Shown: piece by piece, positions 41,663 through 50,070 of the stretch | Numbering within the stretch: position 1 is the stretch's first letter | Layout: the number at the start of each line of letters is the position of its first letter | NCBI RefSeq assembly: GCF_014204795.1 | Contig: NZ_JACHMB010000001.1 | Location: 12,490,501-12,554,500, forward strand | Reading direction: 5' to 3' | DNA: 64,000 nucleotides | From: Nonomuraea jabiensis | GTDB taxonomy: Bacteria > Actinomycetota > Actinomycetes > Streptosporangiales > Streptosporangiaceae | The notes under the pieces: generated by a model | Databases searched by the model: none | Seen by the model: only the letters and a program-made list of their open reading frames with translations | Told to the model about the DNA's origin: nothing | Made by a program: the position numbers and the translations under genes

Positions 41663-42579
41663 CGCGCATCCGTGAGCTCGACGCCCTCCGCGGTTTCGCG
41701 GTGGGCGGGATCATGCTGGTCAACACCTGGCAGCACAACGCCAAGGAAGCGCGCAACGGCGTCGACTGGGTCATCGAAGCGCTGTTCCAGAGCCGGTTCT
41801 ACCCGATCTTCTCGCTGCTGTTCGGCATCAGCTTCATGCTGTTCCTGCGCGGGAACAGCCGCTGGGCGCTGCTGAGCAGGCTGTTCTGGCTGTTCTGCCT
41901 CGGGCTGGTCCAGCACACCTTCTACGAGGGCGAGGTGCTGACCGACTACGCCGTCTACGGCGCGGCGGTGCTGCTGCCGGCCTCGTTCCTGACCGGCGGC
42001 CTGCCGGTGCTGCTGCTCGGGCTGGGGGGGCTGGTCTGGGGGCTACAGGTGGGCGGCGGGGCGTTGCTGATCCCCGGCCTGTTCCTGATCGGCATGGGGC
42101 TGTGGCGGCTGAGCCCGTCCAGGTCGCTGCTGCTGCCGTCGTTCGCGGTCACCGCGCTGGCCGGCGCGCTGCTGACGGCCGCCTGGGCGAGCCAGGGCGG
42201 GTGGATCCTCTACAGCACGGCGGCGCTGGCGGGGGCGGCGGCGTACTCGCTGGGGCTGCTGCTGGCGCTGCGGCCGTGGTTGTCGGCGGTGCTGGAGCCG
42301 CTCGGCAGGATGGCGCTGACGAACTACGTCACGGGCACCGTCGTGATCGTCCTGGCCACCCCGCTGCTGAACACCGACCCGACGCGCTGGTCGGTGGTGG
42401 CGCTGGCGGCGGTGACCGTGGCGGCGCAGGTGCTGTTCAGCAGGTGGTGGCTGGCCAGGTTCAGGTACGGGCCTCTTGAGTGGATCTGGCGGTGCCTGAC
42501 CTGGTTTCGAGTGGTGCCCAACCGGTTAGAGTCGGGCCGTGACCGAAATCGCCCTCTGCCAGATCCCGGTGTCTCCTGA
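41659..42579 (+). CDS. DUF418 family membrane protein
   Basis: 306-aa protein with about eight TM helices and the family N-terminus RIRELDALRGFAVGGIMLVN. The C-terminal DUF418 motif region GRMALTNYVTGT is near residue 225, ending FRYGPLEWIWRCLTW, a hallmark of the family. GTG 41659 overlaps the peptidase stop by 4 nt (GTGA); an in-frame ATG at 41638 is the alternative. Function unknown. The 3' end overlaps the leaderless start of the nitrilase by 41 nt. Confidence 0.85.
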   Translation: MTRIRELDALRGFAVGGIMLVNTWQHNAKEARNGVDWVIEALFQSRFYPIFSLLFGISFMLFLRGNSRWALLSRLFWLFCLGLVQHTFYEGEVLTDYAVYGAAVLLPASFLTGGLPVLLLGLGGLVWGLQVGGGALLIPGLFLIGMGLWRLSPSRSLLLPSFAVTALAGALLTAAWASQGGWILYSTAALAGAAAYSLGLLLALRPWLSAVLEPLGRMALTNYVTGTVVIVLATPLLNTDPTRWSVVALAAVTVAAQVLFSRWWLARFRYGPLEWIWRCLTWFRVVPNRLESGRDRNRPLPDPGVS

Positions 42580-43315
42580 CCCGGCCACGAACCTGAAACG
42601 GGTCCAGGAGGCGCTCGCCCGGGCCGAGGGGGCCGACCTGGCGATCTTCCCCGAGGCCACGCTCACCCGCTACGGCCGGCGCATCACGGACCTGGCCGAG
42701 CCGCTGGACGGGCCGTTCGTGTCGGGCCTGGCGGAGACTGCCAGGAGGCACGGGCTGGCCGTGATCGCCGGGGTCTTCGAGCCGGGCGACGACCGCGTGC
42801 ACAACACGGCCGTGGCCATCGACGCGCAGGGCGCGGTGCAGGCGGCGTACCGGAAGATCCACCTGTTCGACTCGTTCGGCGCGAAGGAGTCCGACCTGGT
42901 CGCGCCCGGCGCGGAGCCGACCGTGGTGGAGCTCGCGGGGCTCAAGGTCGGCCTCGTCACCTGCTACGACGTGCGTTTCCCCGAGCTGGCCAGGGCGCTC
43001 GTGGACAAGGGCGCCGAGCTGTTCGCGGTGATCGCCGCGTGGGGCTCCGGGCCGCTCAAGGAGGACCACTGGGTCACCCTGGTCAGGGCCCGGGCGCTGG
43101 AGAACACGATGTGGACGGCCGCCGTCGGCCAGGCGCCCAACCCGGCCGAGTCGTCCGACGGCTACGGCGTGGGCCGCAGCATGCTGGTCGATCCCCTGGG
43201 CGTGATCCGCGCCGACCTGGGCACCGCGCCCGGCGTGCAGACCGTGCGGGTGGATCACGAATGGACAACAGCGGCCAGGGCGACCCTGCCGTGCCTCCAA
43301 CACCGGGTTCTCTGA
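42539..43315 (+). CDS. Carbon-nitrogen hydrolase (nitrilase superfamily)
   Basis: 258-aa cytoplasmic amidase of the NIT/omega-amidase-like branch. The catalytic triad is intact: Glu39 (FPEAT), Lys106 (YRKIHLFD) and Cys142 (CYDVRFPEL). Length suits NitFhit/omega-amidase types acting on small amides or deaminated glutathione. GTG 42539 is 6 bp after TAGAGT (42527-42532), so a leaderless promoter lies inside the 3' end of the DUF418 gene. Confidence 0.9.
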   Translation: MTEIALCQIPVSPDPATNLKRVQEALARAEGADLAIFPEATLTRYGRRITDLAEPLDGPFVSGLAETARRHGLAVIAGVFEPGDDRVHNTAVAIDAQGAVQAAYRKIHLFDSFGAKESDLVAPGAEPTVVELAGLKVGLVTCYDVRFPELARALVDKGAELFAVIAAWGSGPLKEDHWVTLVRARALENTMWTAAVGQAPNPAESSDGYGVGRSMLVDPLGVIRADLGTAPGVQTVRVDHEWTTAARATLPCLQHRVL

Positions 43316-43341
43316 GGTTCAACCGATCGTAAAGTAGTACC

Positions 43342-43788
43342 GTGAGCGGAACGCAGATGCAGAAGGTTGTCCCGCCGCGTCTGCTCGTGCCATACCTGTC
43401 GGGCAAACGCACGGTGATCTCGGGTTACGTCTACCGCGTGCAGGACTGCGTCAGGCTGACCACGCCTGAGTCGCTCTACCACGGGCTCGACCTGTCCTTC
43501 GACGGGTCGGAGCTGTTCGCCGAGGTGCCCGAGCTCTACGTGATGCGCTGGTACGCGCGCGACGTCGACACGTACGCGGTGCCGTACGGGCCCCACATGG
43601 GTGGCGACTGGAGCGACGCGCCGCCGTTCGCCGGCAACGGGTTCACGACCTCGTCGGACCACGTGGTGCCGCAGTTCCACACCGTTCCGATGCCGATCCC
43701 GGCGGGGGCGGAGATCGTCCACGTCACCGCCGACGGCGAGCGGCCCTTCGCCGAGTACGACGGCCTGACCTGGCGGCCCGCGGCATGA
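43342..43788 (+). CDS. Unknown 148-aa protein
   Basis: Soluble protein with no signal peptide. It is rich in Tyr, Val and Pro, and has a single Cys (QDCVRL, about 37). Secondary structure looks like beta strands (YLSGKRTVISGYVYRV, then ELYVMRWYARDVDTYAVPYG). No recognised domain. TAAAGT (43330-43335) lies 6 bp before GTG 43342, so a leaderless mRNA likely starts here. It overlaps the next unknown gene by 4 nt (ATGA), which suggests that the two products act together. Confidence 0.65.
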   Translation: MSGTQMQKVVPPRLLVPYLSGKRTVISGYVYRVQDCVRLTTPESLYHGLDLSFDGSELFAEVPELYVMRWYARDVDTYAVPYGPHMGGDWSDAPPFAGNGFTTSSDHVVPQFHTVPMPIPAGAEIVHVTADGERPFAEYDGLTWRPAA

Positions 43789-44183
43789 GCAACGAAGAGA
43801 TCATGCCGGTGGCGTCCGGCTTCGTGGCACGCTTCGACGGTCGCACGCTGCCCGCCGCCCTGGGTCCCGACAACGACCAGGTGGTGCTGTTCAGCGAGGT
43901 CGAGCTGGACGGGTTCGATCCCGCGTCGGGCTACTGGCGCAGGGTGGTGGCCAGGTCGCAGGTGGAGTGGCTCGTGCTGATCCGCACGGTGGGGGCGTTC
44001 GGCGGCGAGCCGTGCATCGTGATCGACGAGGACGACGACGGGCTGCACATCGCCTACACGGGGCACAGCGGGATGAAGGCGGAGGCGCTGGGCTACTGGC
44101 TGGTCGACCACGGCGCCTACGAGGTCGTGGTGCCCCGCGAGGAGGTCTTCTCCATCCGCGTCGAACGGATTCCGGTCCCGTAG
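43785..44183 (+). CDS. Unknown 132-aa protein
   Basis: Translationally coupled to the previous gene (ATGA overlap). Predominantly beta-strand, with an acidic stretch (VIDEDDDGLHIAYTG near 84) and the conserved-looking ending YWLVDHGAYEVVVPREEVFSIRVERIPVP. No TM helix, signal peptide or known motif. With the preceding gene it forms a two-gene unit just before the sigma factor gene. Confidence 0.65.
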   Translation: MSNEEIMPVASGFVARFDGRTLPAALGPDNDQVVLFSEVELDGFDPASGYWRRVVARSQVEWLVLIRTVGAFGGEPCIVIDEDDDGLHIAYTGHSGMKAEALGYWLVDHGAYEVVVPREEVFSIRVERIPVP

Positions 44184-44216
44184 TCAACCTGACGCCGTTC
44201 CGGGTGTCTCTATGGC

Positions 44217-44714
44217 GTGACCGAAACAGCGACCATGGCGCAGCCGTCGTTCGCCGACCTGTTCGCGGCCCAGTACCACTCCCTGGTACGCCTGGCCGGG
44301 CTGCTCGGCGCGGACGATCCTGAGGACATCGCCCAGGAGGCGTTCGCCCGGCTGCACACCAGGCGGTTGCGCGACGACGGGGCCGCCGTGGCCTACCTGC
44401 GCGCGACCGTCTGCAACCTGACGCGCAACCGCCTGCGCCACCTCAGCCTCGTACGACTGCGCCGCCCCGACCCTCCTGAACCGGAGCGCAGCAGCGAGCA
44501 CGCCGTGCTCACCTCCGAGGAGCACCGCGAGCTGCTGGCCGCCGTGGACCGGCTGCCGCGCCGCCAGCGCGAGGCCCTCGTCCTGCGCTACTGGCTGGAC
44601 CTGTCGGAGCGCGAGATCGCCGACGCCATGGGCGTCTCGCCCGGATCGGTCAAGACGCACGCGAGCCGGGGCCTGGCGGCCCTGGGCAAGGCGCTGAAGG
44701 AGGAGGACGCGTGA
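44217..44714 (+). CDS. SigE-family ECF sigma factor
   Basis: 165-aa ECF sigma factor. Sigma-70 region 2 at residues about 10-70 (FAAQYHSLVRLAGLLG, then DIAQEAFARLH and ATVCNLTRNRLR); region 4 at about 105-160 with HTH LDLSEREIADAMGVSPGSVKTHASRG. Lacks SnoaL or other C-terminal extensions. It overlaps the membrane-protein gene by 4 nt (GTGA), so that product may modulate it, although it lacks a classical zinc-binding anti-sigma motif. Confidence 0.92.
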   Translation: MTETATMAQPSFADLFAAQYHSLVRLAGLLGADDPEDIAQEAFARLHTRRLRDDGAAVAYLRATVCNLTRNRLRHLSLVRLRRPDPPEPERSSEHAVLTSEEHRELLAAVDRLPRRQREALVLRYWLDLSEREIADAMGVSPGSVKTHASRGLAALGKALKEEDA

Positions 44715-46660
44715 ACGACCTGGAAGAGCGCCTTCGAGCCGCGTTCGACGCCCGCGCCCGGGCCTACGAGCCCGACCCGCACGCGTGGGCGCGCATCATG
44801 GAGCGCCGGCCGCGGCGCCGACCGGCCCGGTGGCTGCTGGCCGCGCTGCCGGTGGCACTGCTGACGGTGTTCGTTCCTGTGCTGCTCAACGGGGGCCTGG
44901 GCAGGAACACCGCGATCGACCCGACCGGGATCTACCAGCACCTCATGAAGGAACGCACGCCTCTCGGCAAGGAGGCGTCCGTCGACAACCCCTCCGAGGG
45001 CAAGCCGCTGCGGATCTGGTTCGCCAGAGGGAAGCTGGGCTATCCCGAGGTCTGCTACATCGTCGAGCGGGCCGCCGGCGAGCCGTACGGGGCCTGCGTC
45101 GAAGCCGTCGAGTGGCGGAACGCGGACGCCTGGTACGTGGGCAGCACGCTGCGGGACGGCGCGGGGACCGCGATGGACTGGGGGCTGGCCCTCCAGGACG
45201 TGGGCGCGGTGGCCGGGGTGACGAAGGGCGGGCAGGAGTTCCAGGGCACGGTGCGGAGCCTGGACGGCGCGCCCTACCGGCTGTGGACCGTGACGTATCC
45301 GTCCCAGGAGCCCATGTCCAAGATCCGGATCTCGGACGTCCAGGGCAAGGGGCTCGGGTGGTGGTCCCGCGACGGCCTGTTCCTGCCGGACGGGCAGCCC
45401 ATGAGCGCGCCCATGGAGCTGTCCCAGGGCATCTCCGTCCAGCCGTACCGGACGAAGGAGGGGACGCGGCTGACCTGGTCGCGGCACGGCGCCGAACTCG
45501 CCTCGCAGGTGCCCTCCGCGACGGACCAGGCAGTGACCATCAGCGGACGACGGGACATGATCATCGGCCTCGCCCGCAAGGACGTCGCCAGGATCGAGGT
45601 CTCGTTCGGCGGCGGGAGCACGGCGAGCGTCGTGACCAGGCCCGACCCCTGGAACCTGGGCGTCACGCTGTTCGCCGCCATGAGCCCGTCCGACGACCGG
45701 GCCGAGGGCCGCCGCGTCACCGCCTACGACGCGTCGGGCAAGCAGGTCTGGAGCCAGGACGAGCCGGCCAGGAAGGAGCCGTCCGAGCCCGACAAGGTCG
45801 CCGGCGAGGTGATGAACCTCCCGGGCACCGAAGGCTCCGGCCGCCCGGTGCGCATCTGGTTCACCCGGAGGTCCGACGGCGGGGACGGGTTCTGCTACAC
45901 CGGCGGGCCCGGCCCGACCGACCAGGGCATGACCGGCTGCTTCATCAGCTTCGCGCAGAACTCCTACCCCTTCCAGCAGGCGACCACCTACCTGCCGGAC
46001 CCCGGCGCCGACATCTACTTCGGCCCGGCCCTCGCGGACTGGGAGTCGGTCGAAGCGGTGCTCCTCGACGGGCGGCGGGTGCGCGCCTCGTTCCTGCGCG
46101 GCAAGGGCGCCCCGTACTCGGTCTGGCACGTCAGCGTCCCGCGCGGCACCGAGGTCGGGGGCTTCGTCGTGAAGGCGAAGGGCAGGCCGGACAAGCAGGT
46201 CCCGAACTACAGCAAGAGCTGCGCGAAGCAGGCCGCGAGGTCCGAGGCCTCCCCCCAGACCCTGCCGGCGGGCATCACGGCGCTGCTCGTGCCGGGCTGC
46301 GCGGCCTTCTGGGAGAACGGCGAGATAGTGCCGGCGCTGCCGGGGCCGCTGCCCGGCGCGCGGCTGAGCGACCTGCTCGACGCCGCGCGGCCGGTCCAGT
46401 GGATCAGCGGCGAAACGGCCTGGTACGGCTACGCGACCGCGGGCACGGCCAAGGTGGAGCTGCGCATGAAGGGCGGCGCCTCCGGGACGGCCGAGGCTGT
46501 CCCGGACACATGGGGGCAGAACGTGACGTTGTTCGCGGCCCCGACCCCCAAGGGAGCCCCCAAGAACCGCAGCGACATCGTCGCCCTCACGGGCTACGAC
46601 GCCGGCGGCAAGGAGCTGTGGCGGTACGAGCTGCCCAAGCGGGGCGCCCCGAAGTTCTAG
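44711..46660 (+). CDS. Membrane-anchored protein with duplicated extracellular module, sigma-factor partner
   Basis: 649-aa protein: about 35 cytoplasmic residues with a basic stretch, one TM helix at about 38-57, then a large extracytoplasmic part. Two A-B units are repeated: unit A (PLRIWFARGKLGYPEVCYI near 99 and PVRIWFTRRSDGGDGFCYT near 380) and unit B (GVTLFAAMSPSDD...DASGKQVWSQ near 320 and NVTLFAAPTPKGA...DAGGKELWRYE near 605). Its N-terminus couples to the SigE-family gene, so it could be a sensor or anti-sigma-like protein. No known domain recognised. It converges on the next gene, sharing a CTAG stop. Confidence 0.75.
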   Translation: MNDLEERLRAAFDARARAYEPDPHAWARIMERRPRRRPARWLLAALPVALLTVFVPVLLNGGLGRNTAIDPTGIYQHLMKERTPLGKEASVDNPSEGKPLRIWFARGKLGYPEVCYIVERAAGEPYGACVEAVEWRNADAWYVGSTLRDGAGTAMDWGLALQDVGAVAGVTKGGQEFQGTVRSLDGAPYRLWTVTYPSQEPMSKIRISDVQGKGLGWWSRDGLFLPDGQPMSAPMELSQGISVQPYRTKEGTRLTWSRHGAELASQVPSATDQAVTISGRRDMIIGLARKDVARIEVSFGGGSTASVVTRPDPWNLGVTLFAAMSPSDDRAEGRRVTAYDASGKQVWSQDEPARKEPSEPDKVAGEVMNLPGTEGSGRPVRIWFTRRSDGGDGFCYTGGPGPTDQGMTGCFISFAQNSYPFQQATTYLPDPGADIYFGPALADWESVEAVLLDGRRVRASFLRGKGAPYSVWHVSVPRGTEVGGFVVKAKGRPDKQVPNYSKSCAKQAARSEASPQTLPAGITALLVPGCAAFWENGEIVPALPGPLPGARLSDLLDAARPVQWISGETAWYGYATAGTAKVELRMKGGASGTAEAVPDTWGQNVTLFAAPTPKGAPKNRSDIVALTGYDAGGKELWRYELPKRGAPKF

Positions 46661-48141
46661 CCGAGGTTGCGGAAGCGGGCCCGGCGGGCCGCGAAACGGT
46701 CCGCCGGGCTCAGCTCCAGCAAGTTGGCGATCTCGTACTCCAGCGCCCGCCCCACCCGCTCGCAGAACTGGCGCGGCTCGTAGGCGGCGTCCGGCACCTC
46801 CGGGACGACCCGGTCCACGATGCCGTCGCGGCGCAGGTCGGTGGCGCGGATGCGCTGGGCCTGGGCGATCTCGGGCGCGAAGTCCACCGAACGGTAGAGG
46901 ATGGCCGAGGCGCCCTCCGGCGGCAGCGGCGACAGCCAGGCGTGCTGGGCGCAGAGCACCCGGTCGGCGGGCAGCAGCGCCAGCGCCGCCCCGCCCGCCC
47001 CCTCCCCGAGCAGCAGGCACACGGTCGGCGCGTCGAGCATCACCAGCTCGGCCAGGCAGCGGGCGATCTCGGCGGCCAGCCCGCCCTCCTCGGCCGCCTT
47101 GGACAGGTCGGCCCCGGCCGTGTCGATCACCGTGATCAGCGGCAGGCCCAGCTCGGCCGCCAGCCGCATGCCGCGCCGGGCCACCCTGAGCCCGGCCGGG
47201 CCGAGGGGCGAGTTGGTCCGCTGGACCCGCCGGTCCTGGCCGAGCACCACCGCCGGCGCCGTGCCGAACCTGGCCAGCGCGAGCAGCAGCCCCGGCTCGT
47301 TCTCGCCCTCCCCGCTGCCGCTGAGCGGGGTCACGTCGGTGGCGGCGAGCTTGAGCAGCGTACGCACGCCGGGCCGGTCGTCGCGGCGCGAGCGGGTGAT
47401 GGCCTCCCACGCCTCCACGGGCCGCAGGTCCTCCTCCGGAGGCGTGCCCGCCGCCACCCGGGACCTGTCGTCGGCGAGCACGCTGAGCGCCCTGATCGCG
47501 ACCTCCCGCGCCTCCTCGGCCGGGACCACCGCGTCGATCAGGCCCTTGCGGTGGAGGTTCTCGGCGACCTGCACGCCGTCGGGGAACGGGTAGCCGTGCA
47601 GCGACTCGAACACCCGCGGCCCCATGAACCCGATCAGCGCCCCCGGCTCGGCCGCCGTGACGTGCCCGAGCGACCCCCACGAGGCGAACACCCCGCCCGT
47701 CGTCGGATGCCGCAGGTAGACCAGGTAGGGCAGGCCCTCGCCGCGGTGCAGCTGGATCGCGGTGGTGATCTTCACCATCTGGACGAACGCGAGCGCGCCC
47801 TCCTGCATGCGCGTGCCGCCCGACGCGGGCGCGGCCAGCACCGGCAGCCGCTCGCGGGTGGCCCGCTCGACGGCGGCCGTGAACCGCTCGGCCGCCGCCA
47901 CCCCGATCGAGCCCGCCATGAACGAGAACTCGCAGGCCACCACGGCCACCCTGCGGCCGCCGAGCAGCCCTTCGCCGGTGATGACCGACTCGTCGTAGCC
48001 GGACTTGGCGCGGGCCGCGGCCAGCTCGTCGGCATAGGGGGAGCCGGGCTGCGCGGGGTCGGCGGGCGGCGCGTCCCACGACTTCCACGACCCCCGGTCG
48101 AGGATCGTTTCGATCAGTGTGCGCGCGTCCGGACGGCTCAC
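46657..48141 (-). CDS. Fused acetyl-/acyl-CoA carboxylase carboxyltransferase (beta-alpha)
   Basis: 494-aa carboxyltransferase with two crotonase-like halves. Beta-like half at about 30-240 (LAAPASGGTRMQEGALAFVQMVK near 105, GGVFASWGSLG near 150), alpha-like half at about 260-494 (LPLITVIDTAGADLSKAAEEGG near 342, GEGAGGAALALLPADRVL near 387). It lacks the Cys4 zinc ribbon of bacterial AccD. No biotin carboxylase or BCCP gene is adjacent. GTG 48141 with GGGAG 6 nt upstream. The stop overlaps that of the convergent gene. Confidence 0.88.
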   Translation of the reverse strand: MSRPDARTLIETILDRGSWKSWDAPPADPAQPGSPYADELAAARAKSGYDESVITGEGLLGGRRVAVVACEFSFMAGSIGVAAAERFTAAVERATRERLPVLAAPASGGTRMQEGALAFVQMVKITTAIQLHRGEGLPYLVYLRHPTTGGVFASWGSLGHVTAAEPGALIGFMGPRVFESLHGYPFPDGVQVAENLHRKGLIDAVVPAEEAREVAIRALSVLADDRSRVAAGTPPEEDLRPVEAWEAITRSRRDDRPGVRTLLKLAATDVTPLSGSGEGENEPGLLLALARFGTAPAVVLGQDRRVQRTNSPLGPAGLRVARRGMRLAAELGLPLITVIDTAGADLSKAAEEGGLAAEIARCLAELVMLDAPTVCLLLGEGAGGAALALLPADRVLCAQHAWLSPLPPEGASAILYRSVDFAPEIAQAQRIRATDLRRDGIVDRVVPEVPDAAYEPRQFCERVGRALEYEIANLLELSPADRFAARRARFRNLG

Positions 48142-48215
48142 TATCGCTCCCTAAATGTCGGCCAGCCTTGCAATGTTGACGCATGAAGCGATCGTCCGGT
48201 GCCGCGAAATGCGGA

Positions 48216-49373
48216 TCATCGTTCACGCTCTTCGAGCCAGGCGAGCACGGCGTCGCCGTCCTGGCCGAGGGCGGGCGGCGCGGTGTGCTCGAACCCCTCC
48301 AGACCGTCGAAGCGCAGCGGCGGCCCGGGCAGCTCGATCGTGCCCAGCACCGGGTGCTCCACCTCGACGACCAGCCCCTGCGAGCGGGTCTGGTCCCAGG
48401 CGTAGACCTCGTCCAGCGTCCTGATCGCGCCCGCGGGCACGCCCTCCTCACCCAGCCTGGCCAGCCAGTGGGCGCGGTCGTGGGCCGCCAGGGCCTTCTC
48501 CATGTCCGCGATCAGCTCGTCCCGGTGCGCGAACCTGTCCCTGTTGGTGGCGTATTTCGCGGCGCCGGGGTCGATGCCGAGGAGCGCGGCGACCTTCTTC
48601 CACTGGCCGTCGTTGGCCGCGGCGATCTGCAGCATGCCGTCGGCGCAGCGGAAGGCGCCGTAGGGGGCGATGGAGGCGTGGTGGTTGCCGCCGGCCACCG
48701 GCACCTTGCCGCCGACCGTCCAGGCGGTGCCGTGGTAGGCGTGCACGCCGGTGATCGCGGCCAGCAGCGAGGTGCGCACGACGCGGCCCTTGCCGGTGCG
48801 CTCGCGCTCGTAGAGGGCGCCGGCGACGCCGTACGCGCCGTGGATGCCGGCCAGCAGGTCGGCGATGGAGGCGCCGACGCGGTAGGGCTCGTCGGGCGAC
48901 GGCCCGGTCAGCGACATCAGGCCGGCCTCGCCCTGGGCAATCTGGTCGTAGCCGGGCCGCCCGCCCTCCGGGCCGTCGTGGCCGAAGCCGGTGATCGACA
49001 GGATGACCAGGCGGGGGTTGAGCTCGTGGAGGCGCTCGACGGAGAAGCCCAGGCGGTCGAGCACGCCGGTGCGGAAGTTCTCGATCAGGACGTCGCTCTG
49101 GCGGACGAGGCGCTCGATGAGCTGCTTGCCGCCGGCGGACTTGAGGTCGACGGCGATGGACTGCTTGTTGCGGTTGGCTGCCAGGAAATAAGTCGATATT
49201 TCGTGATCCGGCCCGACGAACGGCGGTCCCCACCCGCGCGACTCGTCGCCCCCGTCCGGATGCTCCACCTTGATCACCCGAGCGCCCAGGTCACCCAGCA
49301 TCTGCGCCGCGTGCGGCCCGGCCAGGGCCCTGGACAGATCGAGCACGACGATGTCACCGAGGGGTCCGAGCAA
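48216..49373 (-). CDS. Family III CoA-transferase (CaiB/BaiF)
   Basis: 385-aa enzyme moving CoA between carboxylic acids. Motifs: LDLSRALAGPHAAQMLGDLGARVIKVEHPDGGD near the N-terminus, NRNKQSIAVDLKS near 68 and the active-site Asp in PGYDQIAQGEAGLMS near 142. TTG 49373 is chosen because AGGAGG (49380-49385) is 6 nt upstream; the TTG two codons earlier has no spacing. Both substrates are unknown. The upstream acyl carboxyltransferase gene lies 74 bp downstream in the same direction. Confidence 0.88.
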   Translation of the reverse strand: MLGPLGDIVVLDLSRALAGPHAAQMLGDLGARVIKVEHPDGGDESRGWGPPFVGPDHEISTYFLAANRNKQSIAVDLKSAGGKQLIERLVRQSDVLIENFRTGVLDRLGFSVERLHELNPRLVILSITGFGHDGPEGGRPGYDQIAQGEAGLMSLTGPSPDEPYRVGASIADLLAGIHGAYGVAGALYERERTGKGRVVRTSLLAAITGVHAYHGTAWTVGGKVPVAGGNHHASIAPYGAFRCADGMLQIAAANDGQWKKVAALLGIDPGAAKYATNRDRFAHRDELIADMEKALAAHDRAHWLARLGEEGVPAGAIRTLDEVYAWDQTRSQGLVVEVEHPVLGTIELPGPPLRFDGLEGFEHTAPPALGQDGDAVLAWLEERER

Positions 49374-49451
49374 GATCAACCTCCTGCTTGCAATCCGGGG
49401 CGAAAGAACATTCTCTCAGTAGCCCACACCCCGTCTTCTACCCTGGGTCCG

Positions 49452-49985
49452 GTGAACCACCTGGCCGATCGCATCATGACCCTGCGCCCCTCCTGCGGCC
49501 CCGTCCGGCTGGTGGCCGTGGACGGGCCGGCGGGGGCGGGCAAGACGACGTACGCGGGGCGGCTGGGGGCGGCGCTCGGGTGCCAGGTGATCCACAGCGA
49601 CGACTTCCCCGTGCCGTGGGAGGACGGGCCCGGCGGCTGGTTCCACGCGCTGGAGTCGCAGGTGCTGGCCCCGCTCCGGGACGGCCTGCCTGGGGGTTTC
49701 CGCAGGTACGACTGGGTGCGCGGCGAGTACGCCGAGCACGTGGCGGTCCCGGTCGCGCCGGCCCTGGTCATCGAGGGCGTCGGCACCGCCCGCGCCTCGA
49801 TCGCCCGCCTGCTGGCCTTCACCGTCTGGATGGACGCGCCGCGGGCGCTGCGTTTCGCGCGGGTCATGGAGCGGGACGGGGCCGAGCTGGAGCCGCGGTG
49901 GCTGGAGTGGTTCGCGGCCGAGGAGAAGTGGTTCGCCGATGACCGGACCCGCGACCGCGCCGACCTGATCGTCGAGACCGGCTAG
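49452..49985 (+). CDS. Uridine-kinase-like P-loop kinase
   Basis: 177-aa P-loop NTPase. Walker A VDGPAGAGKTT near 23, HSDDFP near 46 (Asp pair of uridine/phosphoribulokinase-like kinases), and WMDAPRALRFARVMERDG near 135 as the lid. GTG 49452 has TACCCT (49439-49444) 7 bp upstream, so it is read as leaderless. Substrate unknown. The stop lies in the first of several 9-bp repeats. Confidence 0.82.
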   Translation: MNHLADRIMTLRPSCGPVRLVAVDGPAGAGKTTYAGRLGAALGCQVIHSDDFPVPWEDGPGGWFHALESQVLAPLRDGLPGGFRRYDWVRGEYAEHVAVPVAPALVIEGVGTARASIARLLAFTVWMDAPRALRFARVMERDGAELEPRWLEWFAAEEKWFADDRTRDRADLIVETG

Positions 49986-50010
49986 ACCGGCTAGACCGGC
50001 TAGACCGGCT
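49977..50010. repeat. 9-bp tandem repeats over a stop codon
   Basis: ACCGGCTAG is repeated three times (49977-49985, 49986-49994, 49995-50003), with a partial fourth copy to 50010. Each carries CTAG. Downstream, a 26-bp unit (GACGGGCGAC... to ...GACCGGCT) occurs at 50014-50039 and 50047-50072 with two mismatches; the second copy runs into the stop codon of the convergent phosphatase gene. Confidence 0.9.
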
Positions 50011-50070
50011 GGGGACGGGCGACCTCGCCGAGACCGGCTGATCGGAGACGGGCGACGCCGCCGAGACCGG

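Noticed and set aside
44217..46660. Classical sigma/anti-sigma operon
   Set aside because: The partner lacks the HxxxCxxC zinc motif of ZAS anti-sigma factors, so only coupling, not inhibition, is supported.
44588..48451. A 1287-codon minus-strand open frame, and other very long frames opposite real genes (24853-28224, 35951-38779, 18206-20371)
   Set aside because: They lie antisense to, or out of frame with, clear genes and consist of Arg/Pro/Gly/Ala-rich text with no domain; such shadows are expected at this GC content.
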